Source of the DNA: Paucisalibacillus globulus
GTDB taxonomy: Bacteria > Bacillota > Bacilli > Bacillales > Amphibacillaceae
Assembly: GCF_900184735.1 (NCBI RefSeq)
Contig: NZ_LT855405.1
Coordinates: 309,315-373,314 of the forward strand
Length of the DNA: 64,000 bases
Direction: 5' to 3'
The number at the start of each line of letters is the position of its first letter. Within the stretch, counting starts at the first letter, position 1. Positions 54,699 to 63,125 of the stretch are shown one piece after another. The notes below the pieces were generated by a model that ran no database searches, was not told the origin of the DNA, and saw only the letters and a program-made list of their open reading frames with translations. A program made the position numbers and the translations under genes.

Positions 54699-54727
54699 AT
54701 TTTATTTGTTATTGCGAAATTTGTCAA
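54699..54727 (-). promoter_or_regulatory. Promoter of LacI-ribokinase-TRAP-RpiB operon
   Basis: Minus-strand TTGACA (54722-54727) and TAAAAT (54699-54704) with the ideal 17-base spacer. Confidence 0.8.
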
Positions 54728-54869
54728 TATATAATTTTCAAAAAATAATATTAATTTTTTACTAAAGGTAGAAGACAATTCCTCTGAGTATATTTAGAAT
54801 GGCCAGTTCCGCGTAATACTCTAATGCACTTTACTCTACCGTCCTCGCACTACTTCTCAGCTCAGAGAA

Positions 54870-54903
54870 AAAGCATGGAAAACTACTTGCCCCCATGCTT
54901 CCC
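54870..54903 (-). terminator. Terminator of Arg/Asp repeat gene
   Basis: Minus-strand AAGCATGG pairs with CCATGCTT, followed by TTTC. It stands a few bases after the stop of the 54910 gene. Confidence 0.75.
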
Positions 54904-54909
54904 CACAAA

Positions 54910-55215
54910 TTAGTGTCTTCTGTTACTTCTCCTAGAATCATCTAACCCTAGTACATCATTATCACTTCTATTCTTTCGCCTATCGTCCATTGCTCCTAGG
55001 ACATTATTATTTCGTCTTGGGCATCTGTTAGTTCTCACACCTAGTACATCGCCATCTCTTCGTTTATTACGTCTATCATCCATTTCACCTAAAACGTCAT
55101 TATCATCTCTTTCCTTTCGCCTATCGTCCATTGCTCCTAGAACATTATTATTTCGTCTTCTGCATCTGTTATTTCTTATCCCTTGCACTTCACCACCAAT
55201 ATTTCTTCTTCCCAT
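54910..55215 (-). CDS. Arg/Asp/Asn-rich repeat protein (101 aa)
   Basis: Small, highly charged protein of 101 residues built from repeats of the form N-[ND]-V-L-G-x-M-D-D-R-R. The phrase NNNVLGAMDDRRK occurs twice, 47 residues apart; related units DNDVLGEMDDRR, DGDVLGV and DNDVLGL lie between and after. Two NRC cysteines are present (NNRCRRRNN, TNRCPRRNN). The DNA shows the matching 59-bp direct repeat near 54973 and 55114. AAAGGAGG before the ATG and a terminator behind support a true gene. The composition recalls spore-coat proteins such as CotG, but I cannot name a family. Confidence 0.75.
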   Translation of the reverse strand: MGRRNIGGEVQGIRNNRCRRRNNNVLGAMDDRRKERDDNDVLGEMDDRRNKRRDGDVLGVRTNRCPRRNNNVLGAMDDRRKNRSDNDVLGLDDSRRSNRRH

Positions 55216-55623
55216 ATTTGTTATTCCTCCTTTTACTATTTACCAGTACAATATTCATTTTTCTTTTAATTGAATCGTTACTTGTCACGATATAATTGTC
55301 TATTTATTGGAAGTTTCTTTAAAGTGGTGGTGGATCTAGTGCATATTAATTAGCCTGATGAAGTTTTGCGTTACTTTCTCAATAAAGCTGCTTAAATTCA
55401 TCTGGGGTGATTTCTACTATAATTTACGCCAGAAGAAATCATCCGGGGAAATCAAAAAGTCGCGCCAGATACAAGATCCAACGCGACTTTTTTTCATTTG
55501 GCTCGCAAAATTTAATCGATCCGCATATCTTGCCACGACATTACCTCACAGTCACAAGTAGAGATGAGCCTTTTATAAAAAACTACTTTAATTTATATAA
55601 ATAATAGGTTTGAATTTGAAAAA
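55216..55623. other. Gene-free stretch
   Basis: About 400 bases with only one clear element, a hairpin at 55456-55495. A plus-strand frame at 55358-55561 crosses that hairpin and has no ribosome site. Confidence 0.5.
55456..55495. terminator. Bidirectional terminator, probably ending the PTS operon
   Basis: AAAAAGTCGCG pairs with CGCGACTTTTTTT. It is the first strong terminator downstream of the PTS operon on the minus strand. Confidence 0.7.
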
Positions 55624-55800
55624 CATGTGACCGAAGTTAACGAGCATCTGACTAATATTATGGACCTTGTGACCAGTAATCACGAGCATCTCCCCAATAC
55701 CTTGGACCTTGTGACCTAAATGCATAAGCTTCAGCCCATTACCAAGAACCATGAGCCCAAACCTCAGTACCATGTTACCTAAAACCTCAACCATGCGCCA
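55624..55800. repeat. Degenerate 21-bp tandem array with CATG/CTTG starts
   Basis: Nine units start at 55624, 55645, 55666, 55687, 55708, 55729, 55750, 55771 and 55792, exactly 21 bases apart. Each begins CATG, CATC, CTTG or CTTC, has CC near position 8, and ends in AC or AG. Read on the minus strand the period gives a 68-residue frame with heptads V-x-x-[LIF]-G-x-[MK], without a good ribosome site. Confidence 0.78.
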
Positions 55801-55815
55801 AAACTCAAAAACCTT

Positions 55816-56736
55816 CTACCGCTTCACCGAAGCAGCCATCCTCACATAAGTATGCCTTCTCCCCCTAATCGCGATTGAATAGGTCATAATATTCTCAGGC
55901 ACAGCAATTCCATAAAAACCAGTATCCCCAATATGATAAATATCTGCACCAGCCATTTTACTATTCAAGGCAATTTGCCGGATCGTTGATTCATCCGCAC
56001 CTTCTTGACTTGTCCCAATAGTAAGCATAGCTAGAGCACCTTTTGAATGAACGAAACGAACGTATTTCTCTGCCGCTTCCAATGTAATTCCTGGAACGGT
56101 TCCTGGTGCAGGCATTAAAATAACATCCGCACCCGCTTCAATAAAACTAGACAGAATTGCTTCTGAAATTATTCCGCTACCCGTTTCATTAGCAACTCCG
56201 GCTCCATGCATTTTCCCAGCAATAATCAAGCCATCTTCACCAAAGACTTCACGTGCTTTCTGAATGGCAACAACTGTTTCCTCATTGGTCACGCCAGTTT
56301 TAGGATTCCCAGTAAGACAAACAAAATCGAAACCTAATTTTTTCGCTTCGGCCAATGCTTCTTCTGTCGCCAATCTACCTCGAGAAACAGTATCCAACTT
56401 CTCCAGTTGTTCCGCTTGAAGATCGACTGGTTCTAAGTTAAGACCAACAGGTCGGCCCGTTAATTCTTTTATTTTCTGAATAACTGATTCACTCTCCGCA
56501 CCACCATCAAGACCTTGAATGGCGGGATGAAATACATCAAATACATTTATTAACAATAAATCAGCACCGAAAGCAGCTGCGAGTTCAGCATTCGTAACAC
56601 TTGGATATAATGGTGCGACAGAAGCTATCGTCTCCGATAGCATGACTCTCCCCTCACTTGCTCGAATCGATTGTTTCAAATCTTGTCCATTCATTTGTTG
56701 AAAATCAGATGCGGTACAATCTAATATACGTTTCAT
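55816..56736 (-). CDS. PTS-linked TIM-barrel protein of unknown function (DUF7916-like)
   Basis: Cytoplasmic protein of 306 residues with an alternating beta/alpha pattern of a TIM barrel: ELAAAFGADLLLINVFDVFHPAIQGL, GRPVGLNLEPVD, GFDFVCLTGNPKTGVTNEE, GLIIAGKMHGAG, GADVILMPAPGTVPGITLE, ADIYHIGDTGFYGIAVPENI. It lies 62 bases after the EIIBC gene in the PTS operon, and similar proteins are common beside such PTS genes. It is sometimes annotated as a haloacid-dehalogenase-like protein, but no HAD motifs are present. The role is unknown; a step in amino-sugar use is possible. Confidence 0.7.
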   Translation of the reverse strand: MKRILDCTASDFQQMNGQDLKQSIRASEGRVMLSETIASVAPLYPSVTNAELAAAFGADLLLINVFDVFHPAIQGLDGGAESESVIQKIKELTGRPVGLNLEPVDLQAEQLEKLDTVSRGRLATEEALAEAKKLGFDFVCLTGNPKTGVTNEETVVAIQKAREVFGEDGLIIAGKMHGAGVANETGSGIISEAILSSFIEAGADVILMPAPGTVPGITLEAAEKYVRFVHSKGALAMLTIGTSQEGADESTIRQIALNSKMAGADIYHIGDTGFYGIAVPENIMTYSIAIRGRRHTYVRMAASVKR

Positions 56737-56798
56737 ACATAAATTCTCCCTTCCGATATGAAAAGAAGCATGAGGAAATTACTCCCCATGCTCCCCAT

Positions 56799-58247
56799 TT
56801 ATTTTCTTAATTTCGCCATTTCATCGGCTACGAATTGTACATTCGTACCAACAACTACTTGAATATTATTTTTGTCAATGACATTGATACCTGGTACACC
56901 AGTAGCTTTGATTTTCGCTTGGTTTACCTTATCTGTATCACGAACTTCTAAACGAAGACGTGTTGTACAGTTATCAAGAGAAGTTACGTTTTCATCTCCA
57001 CCAAGACCTTCGTAAATCTCAGCAGCCATTGTAGCAAATCTTTGTTGTTTGTTACCTGCTTCTTCTTTACCTTCTTCTTCGATCATTTCATCATCTTCAC
57101 GACCAGGTGTTTTTAAGTTGAACTTCGTGATTAAGAAACGGAATAAGAAGTAGTAAATTACTGCAAATACTAAACCTTGTACTAACAGCATGTAAGGCTC
57201 ATTCGCAAGTGGTAAACGAGAACTTAAGAAGAAGTCAACGAAACCTGCACTGAAGCCAAATCCTGCTGTCCATTGGAATGTTGCAGCGATAAATAGTGAA
57301 ATACCAGTAAGTGCTGCGTGTACTACATAAAGTGCTGGAGCTAAGAACATGAATGAGAATTCAAGTGGTTCTGTAACCCCTGTAAAGAACGCTGCAACCC
57401 CAGCTGCTAATAATAATGATGCAGCCTGTTTTTTACGTTTAGTTTTTGCCGTATGGTACATAGCAAGTGCTGCAGCAGGTAAACCAAACATCATAATAGG
57501 GAAGAAACCAGCTTGATACATACCAGTTACACCTTTTTCCCCATTACCTGACCAGAAATTACCGATATCATTAATACCTGCAACATCAAACCAGAATACA
57601 GAGTTTAATGCGTGATGTAGTCCTGTAGGTATTAGTAAACGGTTAAAGAATCCATATAAACCGGCTCCACCAGCACCTAGGCCTACAATTGCTTCTGCAA
57701 AAGATACTAACCAACCATATACAATAGGCCATACAAAGAATAGAATTGCGGATGCAATAAGCATTGCTGCAGATGTCATAATCGGCACTAAGCGTTTACC
57801 ACTAAAGAAAGCTAGTGCATCTGGAAGTTGAACCTCACTGAAGCGATTGAACATACTTGCAGCTACAAGACCAGAAATGATACCAATAAATGCGTTTTTA
57901 ATATTTGAAAATCCAGCATCAACTGCATCTACCTCAACACCCTGAAGCATTGCAACAGTTTCAGGAGATAGTAAGGTTGTAACAACCAGAAATCCGACTA
58001 ATCCACTTAAAGCTGCCGATCCATCTTTTGTCTTTGCCATTCCGAGTGCAACACCCACTGCAAATAGAATTGGGATATTATCAATAATGGATCCCCCGGC
58101 TTTAATTAAAAATGCTGCAATTGGATTCCCAGCTCCCCAGCCTTCTGGGTCAATCCAATATCCAATACCCATTAATATCGCCGCAGCAGGTAATACTGCA
58201 ACCGGTAACATTAATGAACGACCTAGTCGTTGTAAATATTTCATCAT
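56799..58247 (-). CDS. PTS sugar transporter EIIBC, N-acetylglucosamine-like
   Basis: PTS permease of 482 residues. The EIIC part, about residues 1-370, has ten or so membrane segments and the glucose/GlcNAc-class phrases LPAAAILMGIGYWID, FAVGVALGMAKTKDGSAALSGLVGFLV, IPTGLHHALNSVFWF and GVTEPLEFSFMFLAP. The EIIB part, about residues 400-482, has the phosphorylated cysteine in SLDNCTTRLRLEVRD. The order C-B and the sequence type suggest GlcNAc (NagE/NagP), with glucose or a glucoside as alternatives. EIIA is supplied by the operon's first gene. Confidence 0.85.
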   Translation of the reverse strand: MMKYLQRLGRSLMLPVAVLPAAAILMGIGYWIDPEGWGAGNPIAAFLIKAGGSIIDNIPILFAVGVALGMAKTKDGSAALSGLVGFLVVTTLLSPETVAMLQGVEVDAVDAGFSNIKNAFIGIISGLVAASMFNRFSEVQLPDALAFFSGKRLVPIMTSAAMLIASAILFFVWPIVYGWLVSFAEAIVGLGAGGAGLYGFFNRLLIPTGLHHALNSVFWFDVAGINDIGNFWSGNGEKGVTGMYQAGFFPIMMFGLPAAALAMYHTAKTKRKKQAASLLLAAGVAAFFTGVTEPLEFSFMFLAPALYVVHAALTGISLFIAATFQWTAGFGFSAGFVDFFLSSRLPLANEPYMLLVQGLVFAVIYYFLFRFLITKFNLKTPGREDDEMIEEEGKEEAGNKQQRFATMAAEIYEGLGGDENVTSLDNCTTRLRLEVRDTDKVNQAKIKATGVPGINVIDKNNIQVVVGTNVQFVADEMAKLRK

Positions 58248-58265
58248 AATAATTGTCCTCCTAAC

Positions 58266-59090
58266 TTAATCATGCATTTTCTTAATACGTTCAATATGAA
58301 GTGCGATATATCCTAATTCTTCCTCAGGTAACTGAATATCATGCACATCCGCCAATTCTTTACTCACTTTCAAAGCACATTGGTAAGAATCATGGAATTT
58401 CCTTTTAATCATGACAAACATTTCCTCATCCAATGTACTCATATTGCCATGTTCTGCCCTTGTTAAAGCAAAACGTAGATGCGTAATCAACCGTTCATAA
58501 GAAAGATGGTCTTCATTAATGGTAAGATTTAAATAGTCCTGAATTGATTCGACCATATCTTTTAGAATCGATGTTTGCCGGACGGTTGTGCGCAAATCAC
58601 CTCCTTGAATTTTCATGGTATGAATATGCAGTGCTATAAACGCTGCCTCATCAATTGGTAATGCTACCCCAGTTTTTTCCTGAATATAATGGACAGCCCA
58701 TACCCCAATGGAGAATTCAGTAGAATACAGAACCTTTATTTCCTGTAGGAGTTTATTTCTCACTTCTATTCCTTCTTGAAAACGTTGAAGGGCATAGGAA
58801 ATATGATCACTTAATGCAAGATAAATATGGTCATTTAGCTTAGTACCAAGTTGTTTCTCTGCATAAGCAATGATCTCTTCCGCCAAAATAAAATGTTCCT
58901 CTGGAATTCTTTCCAATAGCTGCTGGAGTTTATCATTTTCCGTGAGCGTAAATAACTTTTCCACTTTATCTACGCTCACCGGATCATTTTTTCCCTTTTG
59001 AAAGGCCACACCTGCACCAATCGCAATCTTTTCTTGACCTTGATCAATCACAATCACGGCGTTATTATTTAGCACCTTTTTTATCTTCAC
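58266..59090 (-). CDS. BglG-family transcription antiterminator, GlcT-like
   Basis: RNA-binding regulator of 274 residues. An N-terminal CAT domain (KIKKVLNNNAVIVIDQGQEKIAIGAGVAF) is followed by two PRD domains with the conserved histidines (LALSDHISYALQR; FIALHIHTMK; LITHLRFALTRAE; LGYIALHIERI). It starts at GTG with AGGGTGG upstream. When not inhibited by phosphorylation from the PTS it should bind the RAT hairpin in the leader at 59777-59806 and let transcription pass the terminator. Its gene sits between the EIIA and EIIBC genes. Confidence 0.9.
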   Translation of the reverse strand: MKIKKVLNNNAVIVIDQGQEKIAIGAGVAFQKGKNDPVSVDKVEKLFTLTENDKLQQLLERIPEEHFILAEEIIAYAEKQLGTKLNDHIYLALSDHISYALQRFQEGIEVRNKLLQEIKVLYSTEFSIGVWAVHYIQEKTGVALPIDEAAFIALHIHTMKIQGGDLRTTVRQTSILKDMVESIQDYLNLTINEDHLSYERLITHLRFALTRAEHGNMSTLDEEMFVMIKRKFHDSYQCALKVSKELADVHDIQLPEEELGYIALHIERIKKMHD

Positions 59091-59137
59091 GTTCCACCCT
59101 CTATTCTCCTAATTCTAGGGATAAGTAGAGAGAGCCA

Positions 59138-59632
59138 TTATTTGACGTTATAAATAATTGTTTCTCCTGCCTTACAAGCCTCTACTTGTCCTTTGGTGTA
59201 GCTTTTACCCGAATTACCACTATCGGTAAACACAATTGGTGTAATGATATCTTTCGCATGTTCCTTAATATAGTTCAGGTCTACGTCTAGTAAATGGTCA
59301 CCAACACTGACTTTATCCCCTTCACTAACATGCACCGTGAATCCTTCACCTTTTAAAGCTACCGTTTCTAGGCCAATATGAAGTAAAATCTCAGAACCGT
59401 CCTCCGCTTTTATACCAATGGCATGCTTTGTCGGAGCTACTGAAATAATTTCACCATTAACTGGGGCAACCACTTTTCCATCCGTTGGAATAATCGCTGC
59501 TCCTTCCCCCATCATCTTTTCACCAAAAACAGGATCTGGTACCTCTTCGATTGCTACCAACTTACCTGTAAGTGGTGCATACACTTGTAATTCACTAGTA
59601 TCGTTTGATTTATTAAAAAGCTTTTTAAACAT
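59138..59632 (-). CDS. PTS EIIA component, glucose family
   Basis: Soluble phosphocarrier of 164 residues. Crr/EIIA-Glc motifs are clear: VYAPLTGKLVAIEEVPDPVFGEKMMGEGAAIIPTDGKVVAPVNGEI, GIKAEDGSEILLHIGLETVALKGEGFTVHV. The histidine in LLHIGLET carries the phosphate. It is the first gene of the operon, behind a GlcT-type leader. AAGGAGG precedes the ATG. Confidence 0.93.
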   Translation of the reverse strand: MFKKLFNKSNDTSELQVYAPLTGKLVAIEEVPDPVFGEKMMGEGAAIIPTDGKVVAPVNGEIISVAPTKHAIGIKAEDGSEILLHIGLETVALKGEGFTVHVSEGDKVSVGDHLLDVDLNYIKEHAKDIITPIVFTDSGNSGKSYTKGQVEACKAGETIIYNVK

Positions 59633-59724
59633 ATATAATTCCTCCTTGTATGGTCTAACAAAGTTGTTATTATTAATTAGTTAGTAGTGTTTCCCAGTTT
59701 GTGTTTCTTTACTTTAAAAACTAG

Positions 59725-59806
59725 AAAACAAAAAGAGCATGAGGAACTAAGAATAGTATAAACTATTCTCCGGTTACCCCATGCCTGATCGTATCAGTCA
59801 CATGTG
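59725..59806 (-). promoter_or_regulatory. GlcT-type RAT hairpin overlapping a terminator
   Basis: Minus-strand TGACTGATACGATCAGGCATG (59781-59801) has the shape of GlcT-class ribonucleic antiterminators. Its 3' side, CATGGGG, is also the start of a long terminator stem that ends GTTCCTCATG and is followed by CTCTTTTTG. The two structures exclude each other, so antitermination before the EIIA gene is expected. Confidence 0.82.
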
Positions 59807-59827
59807 ATCATATTCAATGTTGTCTAT

Positions 59828-59856
59828 ATCGTACCATAGTATTTTGTCTATTTCAA
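59828..59856 (-). promoter_or_regulatory. Promoter of PTS operon
   Basis: Minus-strand TTGAAA (59851-59856) and TACGAT (59828-59833) with a 17-base spacer. Confidence 0.7.
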
Positions 59857-59864
59857 TAAGTTTT

Positions 59865-59878
59865 TGTAAGCGATGTCA
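59865..59878. promoter_or_regulatory. cre site upstream of PTS promoter
   Basis: TGTAAGCGATGTCA fits TGNAANCGNNNNCA. It is centred about 50 bases before the likely transcription start, a position where CcpA can activate or repress. Confidence 0.6.
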
Positions 59879-59899
59879 GCAAGAGTCTTTCTGTCCTAT

Positions 59900-62287
59900 T
59901 TATGGAACCAAGTAAAGTGTTTTCCCTTTATCTGCATTTAGACTCGTTTCATGATAGGTTCCCTCTACCCAATCATCTATCTGATTATGATACCAATCAC
60001 TCTTAAAATGTCCTTCTTGCCCCGGCCCGACAATGTGGTAACCTGTACTTGGATCATTCATATCAATCACAAATCGCCAGGATGCACCATGGTCAACCTC
60101 GCCAGTACCAGTATCATAAGCTGCAGCCATCGGGGTTACAGAACTTCCCCCTACCGGCATCGAATCTTCATTGTTAAAAAAGTACGCTAATACGGGATGC
60201 ACCGCTGATAATGGGTGTGGGAATGCTACTTGGTGATAATCTCCCCACTCCCAAGTATACATATCATCGCCATACTCTAGGGTAAGTTTATTTAACGTAT
60301 TCTGTAAGGCGAGGTGAAGCACACTTTCTATGCCTCCATTATCCTCAACCCAAATAGAACCATCACCACTTATCGCATGTCGAAGTAGTTCATCTGTCGT
60401 CTGTCCTCGGCTATTAAATAAATCCATCACACCATCAGGAAGTTCCTGATATAAGATTGCCTCAATCTCATCCATCCAATGATGAAAGATAAGTGGTTGT
60501 GCGATGTTCACTTCATCAACATAATTCCAATCCTCTAATAGAGATACTGCCACTGCTTCCGTTTGACTTAAATTCGACTGCTCCAGTACCTCTAAGAAAA
60601 TCGGTACAAATTCCCTAGCTTGTAAATTGGTTTGATCCATCTGCAGGTCCATCATATCCCCGGCAGACAAGGAATCATTTGACTCGAGTACCTCCGCAAT
60701 CCTCTCATAACGATAAGGCTGAGCCCAAACATTACTGATGTGATACGGATAATTATCACCGACCACTTTATTATTAGCGGTTGCAATAAACCCTTTCTCA
60801 GGATTTACTACGGTTGGTAATTCATCAAATGGGATATAGTCGTTAAGTACATACGTAGAGTCCCAGCCGGGAAGTGGTAATAACGCATCCTCACTATTGT
60901 CATAAATCGGTATTTTACCATTGGCTTTATAGGCAATGGTGCCATCAACGGATGCAAAAACAAAATTCTGCGCTGGGACCAGGAATTTTTCTAATCCTTT
61001 CTCAAACTCCTCCCAATTAGATGCACGATTAATTTCTAGAATAGCTTCCAGTTCTGTCGTTGCATCTAATGCTGGCCACCGTAATGACAACACCGTATCT
61101 TGCCCACTTTCCTCCGCAAATTCCGATACAACCGGACCATGTCTCGTTTCCACTACTTGATAGTCAATCGTCTCCCCATCCTTCACATGAATGGGCTCAT
61201 CAATAATCGTCGCTTCTTCCCATTTATCATCAAATAGGAACTCCTGTGGATTATCCGGGTTTCTTTTTTCTAAATATAGCTGTTGTACATCCGGGCCAGT
61301 ATTGGTTACACCCCAGGCAACCTTGTCATTATGGCCAAGGATAATACCAGGAACACCAGCAAAAATTACTCCACTCACATTCAAGTCATCCGTTTGCAGA
61401 TGCATTTGCATCCAAATAGACGGTGTTGCTAATCCTAAATGTGGATCATCAGCGAGTAGTGGTAACCTTGACTCTGTTTTCTCCCCGCTCACAACCCAGT
61501 TATTACTCCCATTAAAAGCATGCGGAATTACCGCTTTTTCAAAACTAGCTACAACATCGACCACTTCTTCATCATGAATAATGGTCGGTCTTTCTTCTGG
61601 ATATACTGGAAACAACTCATATGCCTTTTCTTCATCAAATTCATTCAATACATAATAATTAAATGCCTGTCTTTCCCAGTGTCCACCAAGGTCAAATGCC
61701 ATGAACTTCCCAATCGTTAGCGAGTCAATCGGCGTCCACTCAGATGGCTTACTTCCCATTAATAAAAATTCAATTGGTAACGAATTCGATTCTGTTGCTT
61801 CATCTATGTAGGCATTCACCCCATCAGCAAACCATTGCAACACCTGTTTACTTTCCTCTGTATAAATATCATATGACTTCTCTGCAGCCCGTCGTAAACC
61901 AAGAGTCCGGAAATACTTATCCTGGTCAACAACTGCTTCCCCAACCACTTCACTCAACGTCCCCGATGCTTGTCTCCTGGATAATTCCATTTGAAACATC
62001 CGGTTTTGCGCTTGCATATACCCTTGAGCCATATATAAATCATGGTCATTGGATGCATAAATATGAGGAACCCCATGTTCATCAGTCGTCACCACAACTT
62101 CTTCTTGTAATCCGGGTATTTGAATCGTTCCTTCTATTTGCGGAAGTGACTTATTTATGTATGCATTTACAAGAAATAAAGCAATAACACAGAGTAATAT
62201 GAAACTCCCAACAACTATTAAGCTTATTTTCTTCCAGTTTCTTTTCTTTTTTTGTGGAAGAGTTATTGTTTGAATAGGTTCCTGCAT
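59900..62287 (-). CDS. Penicillin acylase family protein (N-terminal nucleophile hydrolase)
   Basis: Membrane-anchored or secreted hydrolase of 795 residues. One N-terminal membrane segment (ISLIVVGSFILLCVIALFLVNAYI) is followed by the alpha chain (EVVVTTDEHGVPHIYASNDHDLYMAQGYMQAQNRMFQMELSRR). The self-cleavage site is in FNGSNNWVVSGEKT, where the serine becomes the nucleophile of the beta chain. LLADDPHLGLATPSIWMQMHL and GVPGIILGHNDKVAWGVTN are also typical. Such enzymes cut amides, including penicillins or acyl-homoserine lactones; the natural substrate here is unknown. It is a single gene, with the PTS operon behind it. Confidence 0.93.
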   Translation of the reverse strand: MQEPIQTITLPQKKKRNWKKISLIVVGSFILLCVIALFLVNAYINKSLPQIEGTIQIPGLQEEVVVTTDEHGVPHIYASNDHDLYMAQGYMQAQNRMFQMELSRRQASGTLSEVVGEAVVDQDKYFRTLGLRRAAEKSYDIYTEESKQVLQWFADGVNAYIDEATESNSLPIEFLLMGSKPSEWTPIDSLTIGKFMAFDLGGHWERQAFNYYVLNEFDEEKAYELFPVYPEERPTIIHDEEVVDVVASFEKAVIPHAFNGSNNWVVSGEKTESRLPLLADDPHLGLATPSIWMQMHLQTDDLNVSGVIFAGVPGIILGHNDKVAWGVTNTGPDVQQLYLEKRNPDNPQEFLFDDKWEEATIIDEPIHVKDGETIDYQVVETRHGPVVSEFAEESGQDTVLSLRWPALDATTELEAILEINRASNWEEFEKGLEKFLVPAQNFVFASVDGTIAYKANGKIPIYDNSEDALLPLPGWDSTYVLNDYIPFDELPTVVNPEKGFIATANNKVVGDNYPYHISNVWAQPYRYERIAEVLESNDSLSAGDMMDLQMDQTNLQAREFVPIFLEVLEQSNLSQTEAVAVSLLEDWNYVDEVNIAQPLIFHHWMDEIEAILYQELPDGVMDLFNSRGQTTDELLRHAISGDGSIWVEDNGGIESVLHLALQNTLNKLTLEYGDDMYTWEWGDYHQVAFPHPLSAVHPVLAYFFNNEDSMPVGGSSVTPMAAAYDTGTGEVDHGASWRFVIDMNDPSTGYHIVGPGQEGHFKSDWYHNQIDDWVEGTYHETSLNADKGKTLYLVP

Positions 62288-62530
62288 GTATGTACTTCCC
62301 CCCTTTTGAGTATTATTAAAATTCAGATAGTTTTATTTTATCATAAAGGGTCCATTGTTAAGAGTGTCATGTCTAAAATTTGTGAAGTTATTATTGTTAT
62401 TACACTGAACATGTAAGATTCACTTCTATATTCGTTAAAAGCATGATTTTGGAGTCAGAAATGCCTCTTTTTAGCAAGATTTTTCGATATATAATGTAAC
62501 AGCTAAACAGTGTATAGATTTAGTTAGAAA

Positions 62531-62575
62531 AATAAAAAAAAGATTAAAATTAGGTTTACCTAATTTTAATCTTTC
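62531..62575 (-). terminator. Terminator of the tRNA operon
   Basis: Minus-strand AAAGATTAAAATTAGG pairs perfectly with CCTAATTTTAATCTTT, followed by TTTTTATTTT. It lies just after tRNA-Arg(TCT), the last tRNA of the cluster. Confidence 0.92.
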
Positions 62576-62584
62576 TTGGAGTAA

Positions 62585-62658
62585 CGCGCCCTAGAGGATT
62601 CGAACCTCTGACCCACAGCTTAGAAGGCTGTTGCTCTATCCTGCTGAGCTAAGGGCGC
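62585..62658 (-). tRNA. tRNA-Arg (anticodon TCT)
   Basis: Full cloverleaf on the minus strand; acceptor GCGCCCT/AGGGCGC, anticodon loop CTTCTAA, discriminator G, CCA not encoded. It is the last tRNA before the terminator. Confidence 0.95.
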
Positions 62659-62727
62659 AAATCAGAAAATATATCAACATACAATGGTATGGAATTTGTA
62701 TGAGTTTAAAGAGTTCTATCTATGTAA

Positions 62728-62801
<74 letters not shown>

Positions 62802-62810
62802 ACAATATTA

Positions 62811-62884
62811 TGGAGCGGGTGATGGGAATCGAACCCACGACATCAGCTTGGAAGGCTGGAGTTTTACCATTAAACTACACCCGC
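62811..62884 (-). tRNA. tRNA-Gly (anticodon TCC)
   Basis: Acceptor GCGGGTG/CACCCGC, anticodon loop CTTCCAA, discriminator T, CCA encoded. Its 5' 31 bases are repeated at 63010-63040. Confidence 0.95.
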
Positions 62885-63040
62885 ATAAGATATAGATTTG
62901 ATATATTATTTTAATCACTCAAGTACATGCCCCCTGCGTCTGCTAGTTAATTCGAAGAAGTTTATTTCTCAGGGCAACTCGTAGCTTATTCGGTGGAAGT
63001 ACCGCTCGTGGCTGGAGTTTTACCATTAAACTACACCCGC
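62885..63040 (-). repeat. tRNA-Gly 5'-half copy joined to a small repeated element
   Basis: On the minus strand, the first 31 bases of tRNA-Gly (63010-63040) are followed by about 125 bases of element and then by the complete tRNA-Gly. The element shares TTATTCGGTGGAAGTA (plus strand, 62986-63001), ATTCGAAGA and GCTCGT with the elements next to tRNA-Phe. Confidence 0.85.
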
Positions 63041-63049
63041 AAAATATAG

Positions 63050-63125
<76 letters not shown>

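Noticed and set aside
55358..55561. 67-aa plus-strand frame
   Set aside because: Crosses a terminator hairpin and lacks a ribosome binding site.
55588..55794. 68-aa heptad-repeat protein as a gene
   Set aside because: No ribosome binding site, poor conservation of units, and hydrophobic low-complexity content. Kept only as a finding on the array.
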